Of a stretch of 64,000 bases of DNA, positions 53,956-61,271 are shown in pieces; the first letter of the stretch is position 1, and the number at the start of each line of letters is the position of its first letter. Made by a program: the position numbers and the translations under genes. Location of the stretch: the NCBI RefSeq assembly GCF_008369915.1, contig NZ_VSRN01000001.1, forward strand, positions 2,786,501 to 2,850,500. Reading direction: 5' to 3'. Source of the DNA: Dyadobacter sp. UC 10. GTDB taxonomy: Bacteria; Bacteroidota; Bacteroidia; Cytophagales; Spirosomataceae. Under the pieces are notes generated by a model, which saw nothing but the letters and a program-made list of their open reading frames with translations, did no database searches and was not told the origin of the DNA.

Positions 53956-55479
53956 TTAAAAGGAATATCTTACTCCCCAGGCCACTCCATACAAATATGG
54001 ATGCGCATCAAGAGTTTGATTCGACCTGAATCCGGAAGAAATTGCCTTTTGATACGAGCCTGTAAGGTTAGCTTTCCATCTGCTTGACAGTCTGTAATTA
54101 AACCTCAAACCGGTCGTCGCGGCCCAATTCATGCTGCGGTAAACCTCATCGCTTGCCTTGGTAGTGATAATATCACCCGAAGCAGATTCCAGGTCGTTGC
54201 TGAGAAAGAAGTTGGCCATCATACCTCCTAAAATCGAATAACTCAATTTTTTGTCCGGATTTAATGTAAATCCAGCCTGAACTGGCATTTGCAGGTATTG
54301 ATAATTGTTACTTACTTTTTTAGCAACGTCAATATAAACTGCTCCGTTGTTGAAATTTTTATCAGTTGGAAAAGAAGGTTTTGGAGATGCATCAGCGAAG
54401 GCATTTTCAAGTACGTTTGCTGATTGACTGTACGCATTCAAAAGATATCCGCCGCCCTCGTAAGACGAGTTCCCCTGCAAGTAGCTTAGCCCCAGCTCAA
54501 CCGACCAGTGTTTAGACAGGCGAACTCCACCCTGCGTTTGCAAAGCGTAGGAAACACCAGCTTCGCTGGTACCCGTAACGGCTTTCCTGCTGGATAATGC
54601 CTGGTAGGCAAAGTCCTGAGGTGGCCGTTTGATTTGTACGTCAGGATTAAAGGAGGCCGGCATTACACCGATTCCTGCCCAATATTCCGTGTGCTTTTTA
54701 GGTTTTATCTCTTCTTCGGAGATCGCATTTGGTTTGAAAAATACATAGCGTTTCTGCAAATGAATATCCAGGTCGTTATAAGAACGGCCTGCGAGCATAT
54801 TTACGGAGATAGTATTTTCCGCTGCATCTTCTTGTGAAGCAATCTTGTTTTGATTATCGGCAAGTATCACAGCAGGCAGGTTCGCCGGGTTATTTTGCTG
54901 ATTTTGGCTCAGAGCAATGACAGGCTCGTTGGCACTGGTCTCACGAGTTGCCCGCCTGTCCGATTTCGCTACTGCTTTTTCCGGTTTAAACTGGTTCACA
55001 GATGAAGCAGCGTAATTTTTGTCAGCATTTCGTCCTGACTTTCCAGCAGCAAGTACTTCATTTTTAGTTGCACTAACATGTTCAGAGTGAGCCGCTTCAT
55101 CCTTGCCGGCATTTTCAGCGATAACGTTATTTTTTTCCTGGTCTGCTGGAATGCTTTGATCAGAGGCGGGGCCTTTTGCTATCTGGGGAGTAGCAGCAGA
55201 TCTGTCGGCGGCGATCTCCGCGCGCTCAGAACCGCTATTTTTGATATCAGAATACCAAAATCCTGCACCTACAACCAGCAGGGCCGCAACAGAAGCGGCT
55301 GCCAGCCAGAGCTTTTTAGATTGCCACCAAAGCGGAAGAACAGTTCCTTTTTCACTTTCCTCATCAAGGTGCGCTTCAATATTTTCCCAGATTGATTTGG
55401 GAGGGGTTTCAGAAGCCTCGCTCAATGCCTTTCGCCACTGTTCTTCAAAATTGTTTATTCCGGACGGATCCATCGTCAA
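53956..55479 (-). CDS. Inner-membrane-anchored protein with C-terminal outer-membrane beta-barrel (putative trans-envelope anti-sigma)
   Basis: Protein of 507 residues whose gene overlaps the ECF sigma gene by 35 bases. Order of parts: a cytoplasmic N-terminus of about 55 residues (FEEQWRKALSEASETPPKSIWENIEAHLDEE), one membrane helix (KLWLAAASVAALLVVGAGFWY), a long Ala/Asn/Gln/Lys-rich periplasmic linker (about residues 80-250), then a beta-barrel domain ending in VAWGVRYSF. The N-terminus lacks the HxxxCxxC zinc motif of classical anti-sigma factors. Sigma control is inferred from overlap and topology. Similar proteins are annotated simply as outer-membrane beta-barrel proteins. Confidence 0.8.
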   Translation of the reverse strand: MTMDPSGINNFEEQWRKALSEASETPPKSIWENIEAHLDEESEKGTVLPLWWQSKKLWLAAASVAALLVVGAGFWYSDIKNSGSERAEIAADRSAATPQIAKGPASDQSIPADQEKNNVIAENAGKDEAAHSEHVSATKNEVLAAGKSGRNADKNYAASSVNQFKPEKAVAKSDRRATRETSANEPVIALSQNQQNNPANLPAVILADNQNKIASQEDAAENTISVNMLAGRSYNDLDIHLQKRYVFFKPNAISEEEIKPKKHTEYWAGIGVMPASFNPDVQIKRPPQDFAYQALSSRKAVTGTSEAGVSYALQTQGGVRLSKHWSVELGLSYLQGNSSYEGGGYLLNAYSQSANVLENAFADASPKPSFPTDKNFNNGAVYIDVAKKVSNNYQYLQMPVQAGFTLNPDKKLSYSILGGMMANFFLSNDLESASGDIITTKASDEVYRSMNWAATTGLRFNYRLSSRWKANLTGSYQKAISSGFRSNQTLDAHPYLYGVAWGVRYSF

Positions 55480-56014
55480 ATTTCGTTTCCTTATTTAATT
55501 TTTGTTGAAGAAGCGTTCGTGCCCTCGCGTATTGCGATTTGGAAGTTCCTTCTGAAATGCCCAGCTTTTGAGCGATTTCGTTGTGTTGATAACCTTCAAT
55601 AGCATACAGGTTAAAAATCGTTTGACACCCTGGCGGTAATTCCCTGACCAGTTCCAGCAGTTGCTGCAGTTGAAAATTCGCTAGTGTAAACTCTCTGTCT
55701 GCGATGCCATTATGGTGGTAATCAATATCGTCAAGCTCCTTCAGGTATTTTTGCTGCCTTAAGTGGTTCAGCGCTGTATTTACTACTACAGAACGCAACC
55801 AGTATTCCAATGGGCTATCACCCCTGTAAGAATCTATATTTTCGTAAATCTTTATAAATGCGTCCTGCAGCACATCTTCTGCATCTGCTCTGTTTTTAGT
55901 ATACCGGAGACAAATAGCGAACAACTTTCCCCCAAAAACATCATATAATTGTTTTTGAGCGATCCGGTTGCGCTGTTTGCAGCCTCTCACCAATTCCTGT
56001 TCGTTAAAGGTCAT
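55445..56014 (-). CDS. ECF-type RNA polymerase sigma factor
   Basis: Sigma-70 family protein of 189 residues. Region 2 is NRIAQKQLYDVFGGKLFAICLRYTKNRADAEDVLQDAFIKIYENIDSYRGDSPLEYWLRSVVVNTALNHLR. Region 4 is LVRELPPGCQTIFNLYAIEGYQHNEIAQKLGISEGTSKSQYARARTLLQQKL. It lacks sigma-1.1 and region 3, as expected for ECF sigmas. The downstream overlapping gene is the likely partner. It probably directs an envelope-related regulon, which may include the adjacent serpin gene. Confidence 0.93.
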   Translation of the reverse strand: MTFNEQELVRGCKQRNRIAQKQLYDVFGGKLFAICLRYTKNRADAEDVLQDAFIKIYENIDSYRGDSPLEYWLRSVVVNTALNHLRQQKYLKELDDIDYHHNGIADREFTLANFQLQQLLELVRELPPGCQTIFNLYAIEGYQHNEIAQKLGISEGTSKSQYARARTLLQQKLNKETKFDDGSVRNKQF

Positions 56015-56296
56015 CCGAAGTTTAGGGGTGCTTCGTTCGGTTTATGGATTAAAATCAGCACGCCTACCCAAAGATAGTTGAATACTGGTTTGCTATGGCT
56101 GGGTTTGAAATACTGAAAACCGCAATCCGTACGGGATACGACACCCATGCAATGGAGAAGGTTGGAAAAGTCAGGAAACTTTCTTCAAAATAACGGTATC
56201 TCATTTTCAGGAACTAATAAGTGATCCCTACGATTTTATTACCAGGTCACACACGAAAACGAAGTATTTATTTGTAAACCTAACCGCTATCGAATT
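56015..56296. other. 282-base divergent intergenic region
   Basis: It separates the ECF sigma gene from the isomerase-like gene. A 32-codon frame (56095-56193, plus) starting MAGFEILKTAIRTGYD is present, but it has no recognisable similarity and no conserved context, so I do not call it a gene. No clear promoter or structure was seen apart from AT-rich DNA near the plus-strand gene. Confidence 0.4.
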
Positions 56297-56593
56297 ATGA
56301 GCCAATATATGGTTGAAATACAGCTTCCTGCGGTAATGTCGGAGGATTTCACGGCGAAAATACCAGCTCAGGAGAAAAAGATCAATGAACTGATGGAGCA
56401 GGGAAGGATGATGTCGTATGCATTGTCGGATGATTATTCCAGGCTTTGGTGCGTAGTCAGGGGAGAAAGCGAATTCGAAGTAATGTCGCTGGTTTCGGAG
56501 TTTCCTTTGATAGATTATATGGATCCCAAGATTACAAAGCTAATGTTCAACAACGTGGTTGCTTTAAGGCTTCCGATATTCTCCTTGAACTGA
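56297..56593 (+). CDS. Muconolactone isomerase-like small protein
   Basis: Protein of 98 residues with the ferredoxin-like alpha/beta fold of muconolactone delta-isomerases: MVEIQLPAVMSEDFTAKIPAQEKKINELMEQGRMMSYALSDDYSRLWCVV, then VMSLVSEFPLIDYMDPKITKL, which matches the family's LPLFPYMD-type segment. No other aromatic-degradation genes are nearby, so the actual role is uncertain and the homology may be structural only. Confidence 0.65.
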   Translation: MSQYMVEIQLPAVMSEDFTAKIPAQEKKINELMEQGRMMSYALSDDYSRLWCVVRGESEFEVMSLVSEFPLIDYMDPKITKLMFNNVVALRLPIFSLN

Positions 56594-56600
56594 TTAGGTA

Positions 56601-57086
56601 TTATAATTTTCTTTCCAGAAGTTTTAAAATTTCACCGAGGCTTTTTGCATCGGCTGCTGAAAAATCATCCAGCTTATCGCTATCTACATCTAAAATCATT
56701 GCTACGGTGCCATTCCGGTGAAAAACAGGCAGTACAATTTCTGATTTTGAATCGGAGCTGCATGCAATGTGGCCTGGAAACTGCTCTACGTCAGGGACGA
56801 TAATAGTCTCTTTTCGTGAATAGCTCGCGCCGCAAACGCCCTTGTGGAAGGGAATGCGCGTGCAGGCAATAGGTCCCTGGAACGGGCCAAGCACGAGCTG
56901 TCCTTCCTTTACAATATAAAATCCGACCCAGAAAAACCCGAGGGCCTGTTTTAAGGCAGCTGCAATATTTGACAGGTTCGCTGTGAGGTCACTTTCATGC
57001 TCAATCAATGCATGGATCTGAGGTGTTAGCACATTATAGATGTCTGCGCGATCGGTGTCTTTGGGAATTATCAGTTCTTCTGCCAT
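56601..57086 (-). CDS. msrC: Free methionine-(R)-sulfoxide reductase (GAF domain)
   Basis: GAF-domain protein of 161 residues that repairs free methionine-R-sulfoxide. The three cysteines C75, C85 and C109 (GPIACTRIPFHKGVCGAS and HIACSSDSKSEIVLP) have exactly the spacing of the catalytic and resolving cysteines of the E. coli enzyme (84, 94, 118). EIVLPVF and ILDVDSDKLDDF are further family marks. It is a single gene, tail-to-tail with the isomerase-like gene. Confidence 0.93.
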   Translation of the reverse strand: MAEELIIPKDTDRADIYNVLTPQIHALIEHESDLTANLSNIAAALKQALGFFWVGFYIVKEGQLVLGPFQGPIACTRIPFHKGVCGASYSRKETIIVPDVEQFPGHIACSSDSKSEIVLPVFHRNGTVAMILDVDSDKLDDFSAADAKSLGEILKLLERKL

Positions 57087-57159
57087 TGAATAGTAGATTA
57101 TCGAGATTACCTAACAGAAATTTTCTGATATTGGTTACCGAACAACAGTAAACAGTTAA

Positions 57160-57993
57160 ATGATTCAAAAACATATTCTGCTGATGGACGGCCCGGATCA
57201 TAAGGGGTTGATTTATCAGGTTACCCGCATCCTCTTTGAGCACAACCTAAATATCATCCGAAATGATGAATATGTAAGTCCGTCCAAATATTTTTTCATG
57301 CGGACCGAATTTGAGGGTGAAACAGAAGCAAACGAATTATTAGAAGTACTTCAAAAGGAGCTGCCCGCAGGATTGAACCTTCGCATTAACCCCAAGAAGA
57401 AAAAGGATATCGTTCTGCTGGTGACCAAGGAACATCATTGCCTGGGCGAACTTTTGATCAGATATGCATTCGACGAGCTGGATGCAAATATTCTGGCAGT
57501 AATAAGCAACTATAATAAGTTACAGCCACTGGTAGGCAAATTTGGAATACCCTTTCATTTTATTTCGCACGAAGGCAAATCCCGCGAAGAGCATGAAGAG
57601 GCGATCCTGAGAACACTTGAGGTTTACCAACCAGAATACCTGGTTCTGGCTAAATATATGCGCATTATCACGCCATCATTTGTCAACCATTTTCCCGACA
57701 AAATTATCAATATCCACCACTCGTTTCTGCCTGCATTTATCGGGGCAAACCCTTATAGGCAGGCTTACGACAGGGGGGTGAAAATCATCGGTGCAACCGC
57801 ACATTTCGTAAATAATGATCTGGATGAAGGACCGATTATAGCGCAGGACGTGAAGTCAGTGGATCATCGGCAAACCGCGTCGGATATGGCAACTTTGGGG
57901 CGTGATACGGAAAAAGCAGTGCTTTCGAAGGCACTCAAACTGGTTTTTAACGATAGGGTTTTTATTCACAATAACCGGACGATTATTCTTTAG
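57160..57993 (+). CDS. purU: Formyltetrahydrofolate deformylase PurU
   Basis: Enzyme of 277 residues hydrolysing 10-formyl-THF to formate and THF. An N-terminal ACT domain (HILLMDGPDHKGLIYQVTRILFEHNLNIIRNDEYV) precedes the formyl-transferase fold with LARYMRI-like LAKYMRIITPSF, INIHHSFLPAFIGANPYRQAYDRGVKIIGATAHFVNNDLDEGPII. The last segment carries the catalytic Asn-His-Asp set. It balances one-carbon pools and glycine. It is followed by a terminator. Confidence 0.95.
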   Translation: MIQKHILLMDGPDHKGLIYQVTRILFEHNLNIIRNDEYVSPSKYFFMRTEFEGETEANELLEVLQKELPAGLNLRINPKKKKDIVLLVTKEHHCLGELLIRYAFDELDANILAVISNYNKLQPLVGKFGIPFHFISHEGKSREEHEEAILRTLEVYQPEYLVLAKYMRIITPSFVNHFPDKIINIHHSFLPAFIGANPYRQAYDRGVKIIGATAHFVNNDLDEGPIIAQDVKSVDHRQTASDMATLGRDTEKAVLSKALKLVFNDRVFIHNNRTIIL

Positions 57994-58002
57994 GGCAAAG
58001 AA

Positions 58003-58036
58003 AAAAGCCCTTAGTCAGAATCACCGAGGGCTTTTT
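58003..58036 (+). terminator. Intrinsic terminator of purU
   Basis: Arms AAAAGCCCT / AGGGCTTTTT around a 15-base loop with a T-run, 10 bases past the purU stop. The flanking A-run also allows weak function on the other strand. Confidence 0.85.
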
Positions 58037-58135
58037 GCAATCTGATGGATGTTATTGAATATGTAATGTTACAAATAAATCTTTAAAACATCAAATTCAG
58101 ATTCAAGGAGTTAACCATTTCTAAGGATATTCTAA

Positions 58136-59293
58136 TTAAACCGGAATAGCGGTTTTTGCAAGGTCTACCAGGTCCGCATCGTTCACTTCTTTCTTTAAAT
58201 CGGCCACTTCCAGAAATCTCGTATACAATTCGTCGAGGGCCGGTTTGTCAAAGCTGAAACCCAATAACTCAAATCGGTGCTTCAATGCGTGGCGACCGCT
58301 TCTTGCAGTCAGCAAAATATCGGATTTATCAACACCCACATCCTGCGGGCTCATGATTTCATAGGTTAAGTTATTCTTCAAAAATCCATCCTGATGGATT
58401 CCAGAGGAGTGCGCAAATGCATTCCGCCCCACAATCGCTTTGTTAGCCTGAACGGGCATGCGCATCATTTTGGAAACCAGCTGGCTTGTCGGATAGATAA
58501 ATTCGGTATTGATACCAGTTTCCAATCCCAGTTCTTCCTGATGCACTTTCATTGCCATCACCACTTCTTCCAGAGAAGTATTTCCTGCACGTTCGCCGAT
58601 TCCGTTAATGGTAACCTCCACCTGGCGGGCACCCTGAGTAATACCTGCCAGTGAATTGGCAGTGGCAAGACCAAGGTCATTGTGGCAGTGGATTGAAATT
58701 GTCGCCTTATGAATATTAGATACGTGTTCGAATATGTACTTGATCCTGTTGCCATATTGCTCAGGCAGACAGTATCCCGTTGTATCCGGAATGTTTACCA
58801 CCGTTGCGCCAGCTGCAATAACGGCTTTAACAAGTTGGGAAAGAAAAGCAAGATCCGCGCGGCCTGCGTCTTCGCAATAAAATTCAACGTCTTCGATTTT
58901 AGATTTGGCGTATTTGGTAGCAGCTACCGCCCTTTCCAATATCTTTTCACGGGTTGTATTGAATTTGTGCTGAATATGAATGTCGGAAGAACCAATGCCG
59001 GTATGGATGCGGCCGCGATCGGCAAACTGCAACGCATTGGCAGCAGCGTCGATGTCGCCCTGAACTGCCCTTGACAATGCGCAGATGATAGGTTCACGAA
59101 CAACTTTCGAGATTTCTACCACAGATCTGAAATCACCAGGGCTGGATACCGGAAATCCCGCTTCGATAATATCCACTCCCAGCTTTTCGAGTTGACTCGC
59201 TACAACGATCTTTTCTTCTGTGGTCAATTGACTGCCAGGTACCTGCTCGCCGTCTCTCAAAGTTGTGTCGAAGATCTGAACTCGATTACTCAT
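58136..59293 (-). CDS. leuA: 2-isopropylmalate synthase, short form without regulatory domain
   Basis: DRE-TIM enzyme of 385 residues condensing acetyl-CoA and 2-oxoisovalerate, the committed step to leucine. Marks are [61 protein letters not shown] and [14 protein letters not shown]. The protein ends soon after the catalytic and subdomain regions and lacks the C-terminal LeuA_dimer leucine-sensing domain, so allosteric feedback by that route is not expected. Upstream is a Leu-rich leader ORF with a terminator. It is the last gene of the leu cluster. Confidence 0.93.
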   Translation of the reverse strand: MSNRVQIFDTTLRDGEQVPGSQLTTEEKIVVASQLEKLGVDIIEAGFPVSSPGDFRSVVEISKVVREPIICALSRAVQGDIDAAANALQFADRGRIHTGIGSSDIHIQHKFNTTREKILERAVAATKYAKSKIEDVEFYCEDAGRADLAFLSQLVKAVIAAGATVVNIPDTTGYCLPEQYGNRIKYIFEHVSNIHKATISIHCHNDLGLATANSLAGITQGARQVEVTINGIGERAGNTSLEEVVMAMKVHQEELGLETGINTEFIYPTSQLVSKMMRMPVQANKAIVGRNAFAHSSGIHQDGFLKNNLTYEIMSPQDVGVDKSDILLTARSGRHALKHRFELLGFSFDKPALDELYTRFLEVADLKKEVNDADLVDLAKTAIPV

Positions 59294-59340
59294 TGGTGGG
59301 TATTAATAATTAAATGGATACGAATTTAATAATTTTTGAA

Positions 59341-59374
59341 TAATATAAAACCCCTTCCTGTGGAGGAAAGGGTT
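59341..59374 (-). terminator. Attenuator terminator in the leuA leader
   Basis: On the minus strand AACCCTTTCC and GGAAGGGGTT form a ten-pair stem (one G-U pair) with loop TCCACA, followed by TTATATTA (59348-59341). It lies between the leader ORF and leuA, ending 48 bases before the leuA ATG. Position inside the leader, not after a gene, marks it as an attenuator. Confidence 0.75.
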
Positions 59375-59393
59375 CGAAATGAAATCCAAACAT

Positions 59394-59404
59394 AACCTTT
59401 TCCC
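59394..59404 (-). promoter_or_regulatory. Candidate antiterminator segment of the leuA leader
   Basis: GGGAAAAGGTT on the minus strand, directly after the leader ORF stop, can pair with AACCCTTTCCT, the 5' arm of the attenuator hairpin, with one mismatch and one G-U pair. Its pairing would exclude the terminator, as in classical ribosome-mediated attenuators. A segment that pairs with this one when the ribosome does not stall was not identified. Confidence 0.55.
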
Positions 59405-59407
59405 GTG

Positions 59408-59458
59408 TCACAGAACTAGAAGAATGAGGAGGCCAAAGTTTCTGTTTAGTGCGTTCAT
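59408..59458 (-). CDS. leuL: Leucine-rich leader peptide of leuA
   Basis: Minus-strand frame of 16 codons plus stop: MNALNRNFGLLILLVL. Six of 16 residues are Leu and the last seven are Leu-Leu-Ile-Leu-Leu-Val-Leu, i.e. only branched-chain amino acids, followed at once by TGA. It lies in the 262-base gap between leuB and leuA, upstream of an antiterminator candidate and an intrinsic terminator. This is the expected form of a leucine or branched-chain leader peptide that stalls ribosomes when charged tRNA is low. There is no Shine-Dalgarno sequence, as usual in this phylum. Confidence 0.75.
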   Translation of the reverse strand: MNALNRNFGLLILLVL

Positions 59459-59497
59459 TGGTAAAAGCGAAAATTCGCTGACAACTGTTTTATATTG

Positions 59498-59528
59498 CAA
59501 AGAAAGCAGAAGTTTTGATTGTAACAAA
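59498..59528 (-). promoter_or_regulatory. Candidate promoter for the leuA leader transcript
   Basis: TTTG at 59528-59525 and TTTCTTTG at 59505-59498 (one mismatch to TAnnTTTG) with a 19-base spacer. The leader ORF ATG lies about 40 bases downstream. It is just beyond the leuB stop, so leuA could be transcribed separately from leuB. Confidence 0.4.
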
Positions 59529-59555
59529 TATTGTTTGGCAAAACTTCGGTTCCTT

Positions 59556-60626
59556 TTATAATCTTTTCAAAAGCTCAATTCCGGCGGCCTGCGTGTTCAA
59601 TATCTTATCTGAGGCGGTTGTTGCATCCGCAATATCCTTCGTGCGGAACCCGTCTTTAAGTAATTGATCGACAGCTGAAATGATCGAATCGGATTCTTCT
59701 TTCAAGCCGAACGAAATGTCGAGCAATAGCGCTGCGGAGAGTACAGAAGCCAGGGGATTCGCGATTCCTTTGCCGGTGATATCGTGAGCCGATCCGTGAA
59801 TTGGTTCGTAAACCCCGGTGCTGTCCCCAACTGATGCCGACGCAAGCATACCCATTGAACCGGCGATCTGGCTTGCCTCGTCAGTGAGGATATCTCCGAA
59901 CAAATTTGCAGTAACTACTACATCAAAACGGCGCGGATCTTTGATCAGCATCATCGCGGCGGAATCTACAAACTGGTGCTCCACTTCAATGTCGGGGTAT
60001 TCAGGTGCAAGCGCCTGAACAACTTCGCGCCACAAACGGCTTGTTTCCAGTACATTGGCCTTATCTACTGAGCAAAGTTTTCCTCTTCTGGTACGTGCTG
60101 CTTCAAACGCTTTACGAGCAATTCTTTCTACTTCGTAGCGACTGTATTCCGCGATATCGTAGGCCGTGTCGTTATTGTTTTTGCGGCCTTTTTCGCCAAA
60201 GTAAATGTCTCCGGTTAATTCACGAAAGAAAAGAATGTCCGATCCTTTCAGGATTTCGGGTTTGATCGAAGATGCGCCCAAAAGCTCATCGAACAATTTA
60301 ATAGGTCTCAGATTCGCATACAGACCCAATTCTTTACGCATTTTCAACAGGCCTTGCTCCGGGCGAACTTTGGCTGTTGGATCATTATCATATTTAGGGT
60401 GACCAACGGCGCCGAACAAAATAGCGTCCGAAGCGCGCATTTTCGAAAGTGTTTCGTCGGGAAGCGGATTGCCGGTCGCTTCAATGGCGGCATGCCCCAT
60501 TAATGCTTCATCATAGATGAATTCGTGCCCGAATTTTTCGGCAATTTTCACAAGAACACTTTTTCCGACCTCAGTAACTTCCTGCCCGATTCCATCACCG
60601 GGAACAATTAGAATATTTTTTTTCAT
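59556..60626 (-). CDS. leuB: 3-isopropylmalate dehydrogenase LeuB
   Basis: NAD-dependent oxidative decarboxylase of 356 residues. Marks are IVPGDGIGQEVTEVGKSVL, LKMRKELGLYANLRPIKLF, RELTGDIYFGEKGR, DKANVLETSRLWREVV, VDSAAMMLIKDPRRFDVVVTANLFGDILTDEASQIAGS and EPIHGSAHDITGKGIANP. It makes 4-methyl-2-oxopentanoate in leucine synthesis. It starts 18 bases after the HepT gene of the intruding toxin-antitoxin pair, so it may depend on read-through across that pair. Confidence 0.96.
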   Translation of the reverse strand: MKKNILIVPGDGIGQEVTEVGKSVLVKIAEKFGHEFIYDEALMGHAAIEATGNPLPDETLSKMRASDAILFGAVGHPKYDNDPTAKVRPEQGLLKMRKELGLYANLRPIKLFDELLGASSIKPEILKGSDILFFRELTGDIYFGEKGRKNNNDTAYDIAEYSRYEVERIARKAFEAARTRRGKLCSVDKANVLETSRLWREVVQALAPEYPDIEVEHQFVDSAAMMLIKDPRRFDVVVTANLFGDILTDEASQIAGSMGMLASASVGDSTGVYEPIHGSAHDITGKGIANPLASVLSAALLLDISFGLKEESDSIISAVDQLLKDGFRTKDIADATTASDKILNTQAAGIELLKRL

Positions 60627-60644
60627 TAACTATTGAATTGATAA

Positions 60645-60977
60645 TCAGTAAACTATTTGACTTAATTTTTGCAGAAGCCGCGGTAGGTCTTCCTTGACTG
60701 TTGCGAATATAGTAGCGGGGGAAATTCCAAAATATTCATGGATTAGCTTATTACGCATTAATTTCATCAGTCTCCATTCAATTTCCGGATAAGATTCTTT
60801 CAATTTTTCGGAAATCTTGGTAGCTGCCTCGCCTATGATTTCGAATCGTCGATAAACGGCATCCTGTAATAGTAAGCTCGCCTCAAAATCTGATTCAGTT
60901 TTTCCTTCCAGGTATTCCTGAATGATTTGTATTGATTGAATAATATCGTCGATATATACGCTGTCATCACGTATCAT
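60645..60977 (-). CDS. hepT: HepT-like (DUF86) ribonuclease toxin
   Basis: HEPN-fold protein of 110 residues. The RNase motif R-x4-H-x-Y is complete in MRNKLIHEYFG, so the toxin should be active. N-terminal helices (YIDDIIQSIQIIQEYLEGKTESDFEASLLLQDAVYRRFEIIGEAATKI) match DUF86. Its start overlaps the mntA stop by four bases (ATGA), typical of this pair. In known systems MntA adds AMP to the HepT tyrosine to neutralise it. The pair lies inside the leu gene cluster. Confidence 0.9.
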   Translation of the reverse strand: MIRDDSVYIDDIIQSIQIIQEYLEGKTESDFEASLLLQDAVYRRFEIIGEAATKISEKLKESYPEIEWRLMKLMRNKLIHEYFGISPATIFATVKEDLPRLLQKLSQIVY

Positions 60978-61252
60978 ATCAGTTGAATTAAATCTTTGAA
61001 AATGTGACGTTGGATTGATGGTTTTACCGCCTTGTATTCAACGAGATCTATTTTTCTGTTATAAATAGACCCCAGCTCATCTTCAATCCGCAGTATATCA
61101 AACATGGTAAGGTTATTTCCCTCGATCAATAAATCGATATCGCTTTCATCATTCTCCTCATTTCTCGCAAAAGACCCGAAAATTGCCGCCCGTGTTATTT
61201 TTTTTTGCAAAAGATAACTTGTCAGATTTTTATATAATTCCGGCTTTTTCAT
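60974..61252 (-). CDS. mntA: MntA-like minimal nucleotidyltransferase antitoxin
   Basis: Protein of 92 residues with the polymerase-beta fold motif G-S-x10-D-x-D in FGSFARNEENDESDIDLL and a third acidic residue in RKIDLVEY. It is the antitoxin partner of HepT, acting by AMPylation of the toxin in characterised pairs. It begins 20 bases after the second IPMS-like gene and is followed by hepT with a 4-base overlap. Confidence 0.9.
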   Translation of the reverse strand: MKKPELYKNLTSYLLQKKITRAAIFGSFARNEENDESDIDLLIEGNNLTMFDILRIEDELGSIYNRKIDLVEYKAVKPSIQRHIFKDLIQLI

Positions 61253-61271
61253 GGTCTCAAAACTAATGTTT

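Noticed and set aside
56095..56193. 32-codon frame between the sigma factor and isomerase-like genes
   Set aside because: No similarity, signal or context supports translation.
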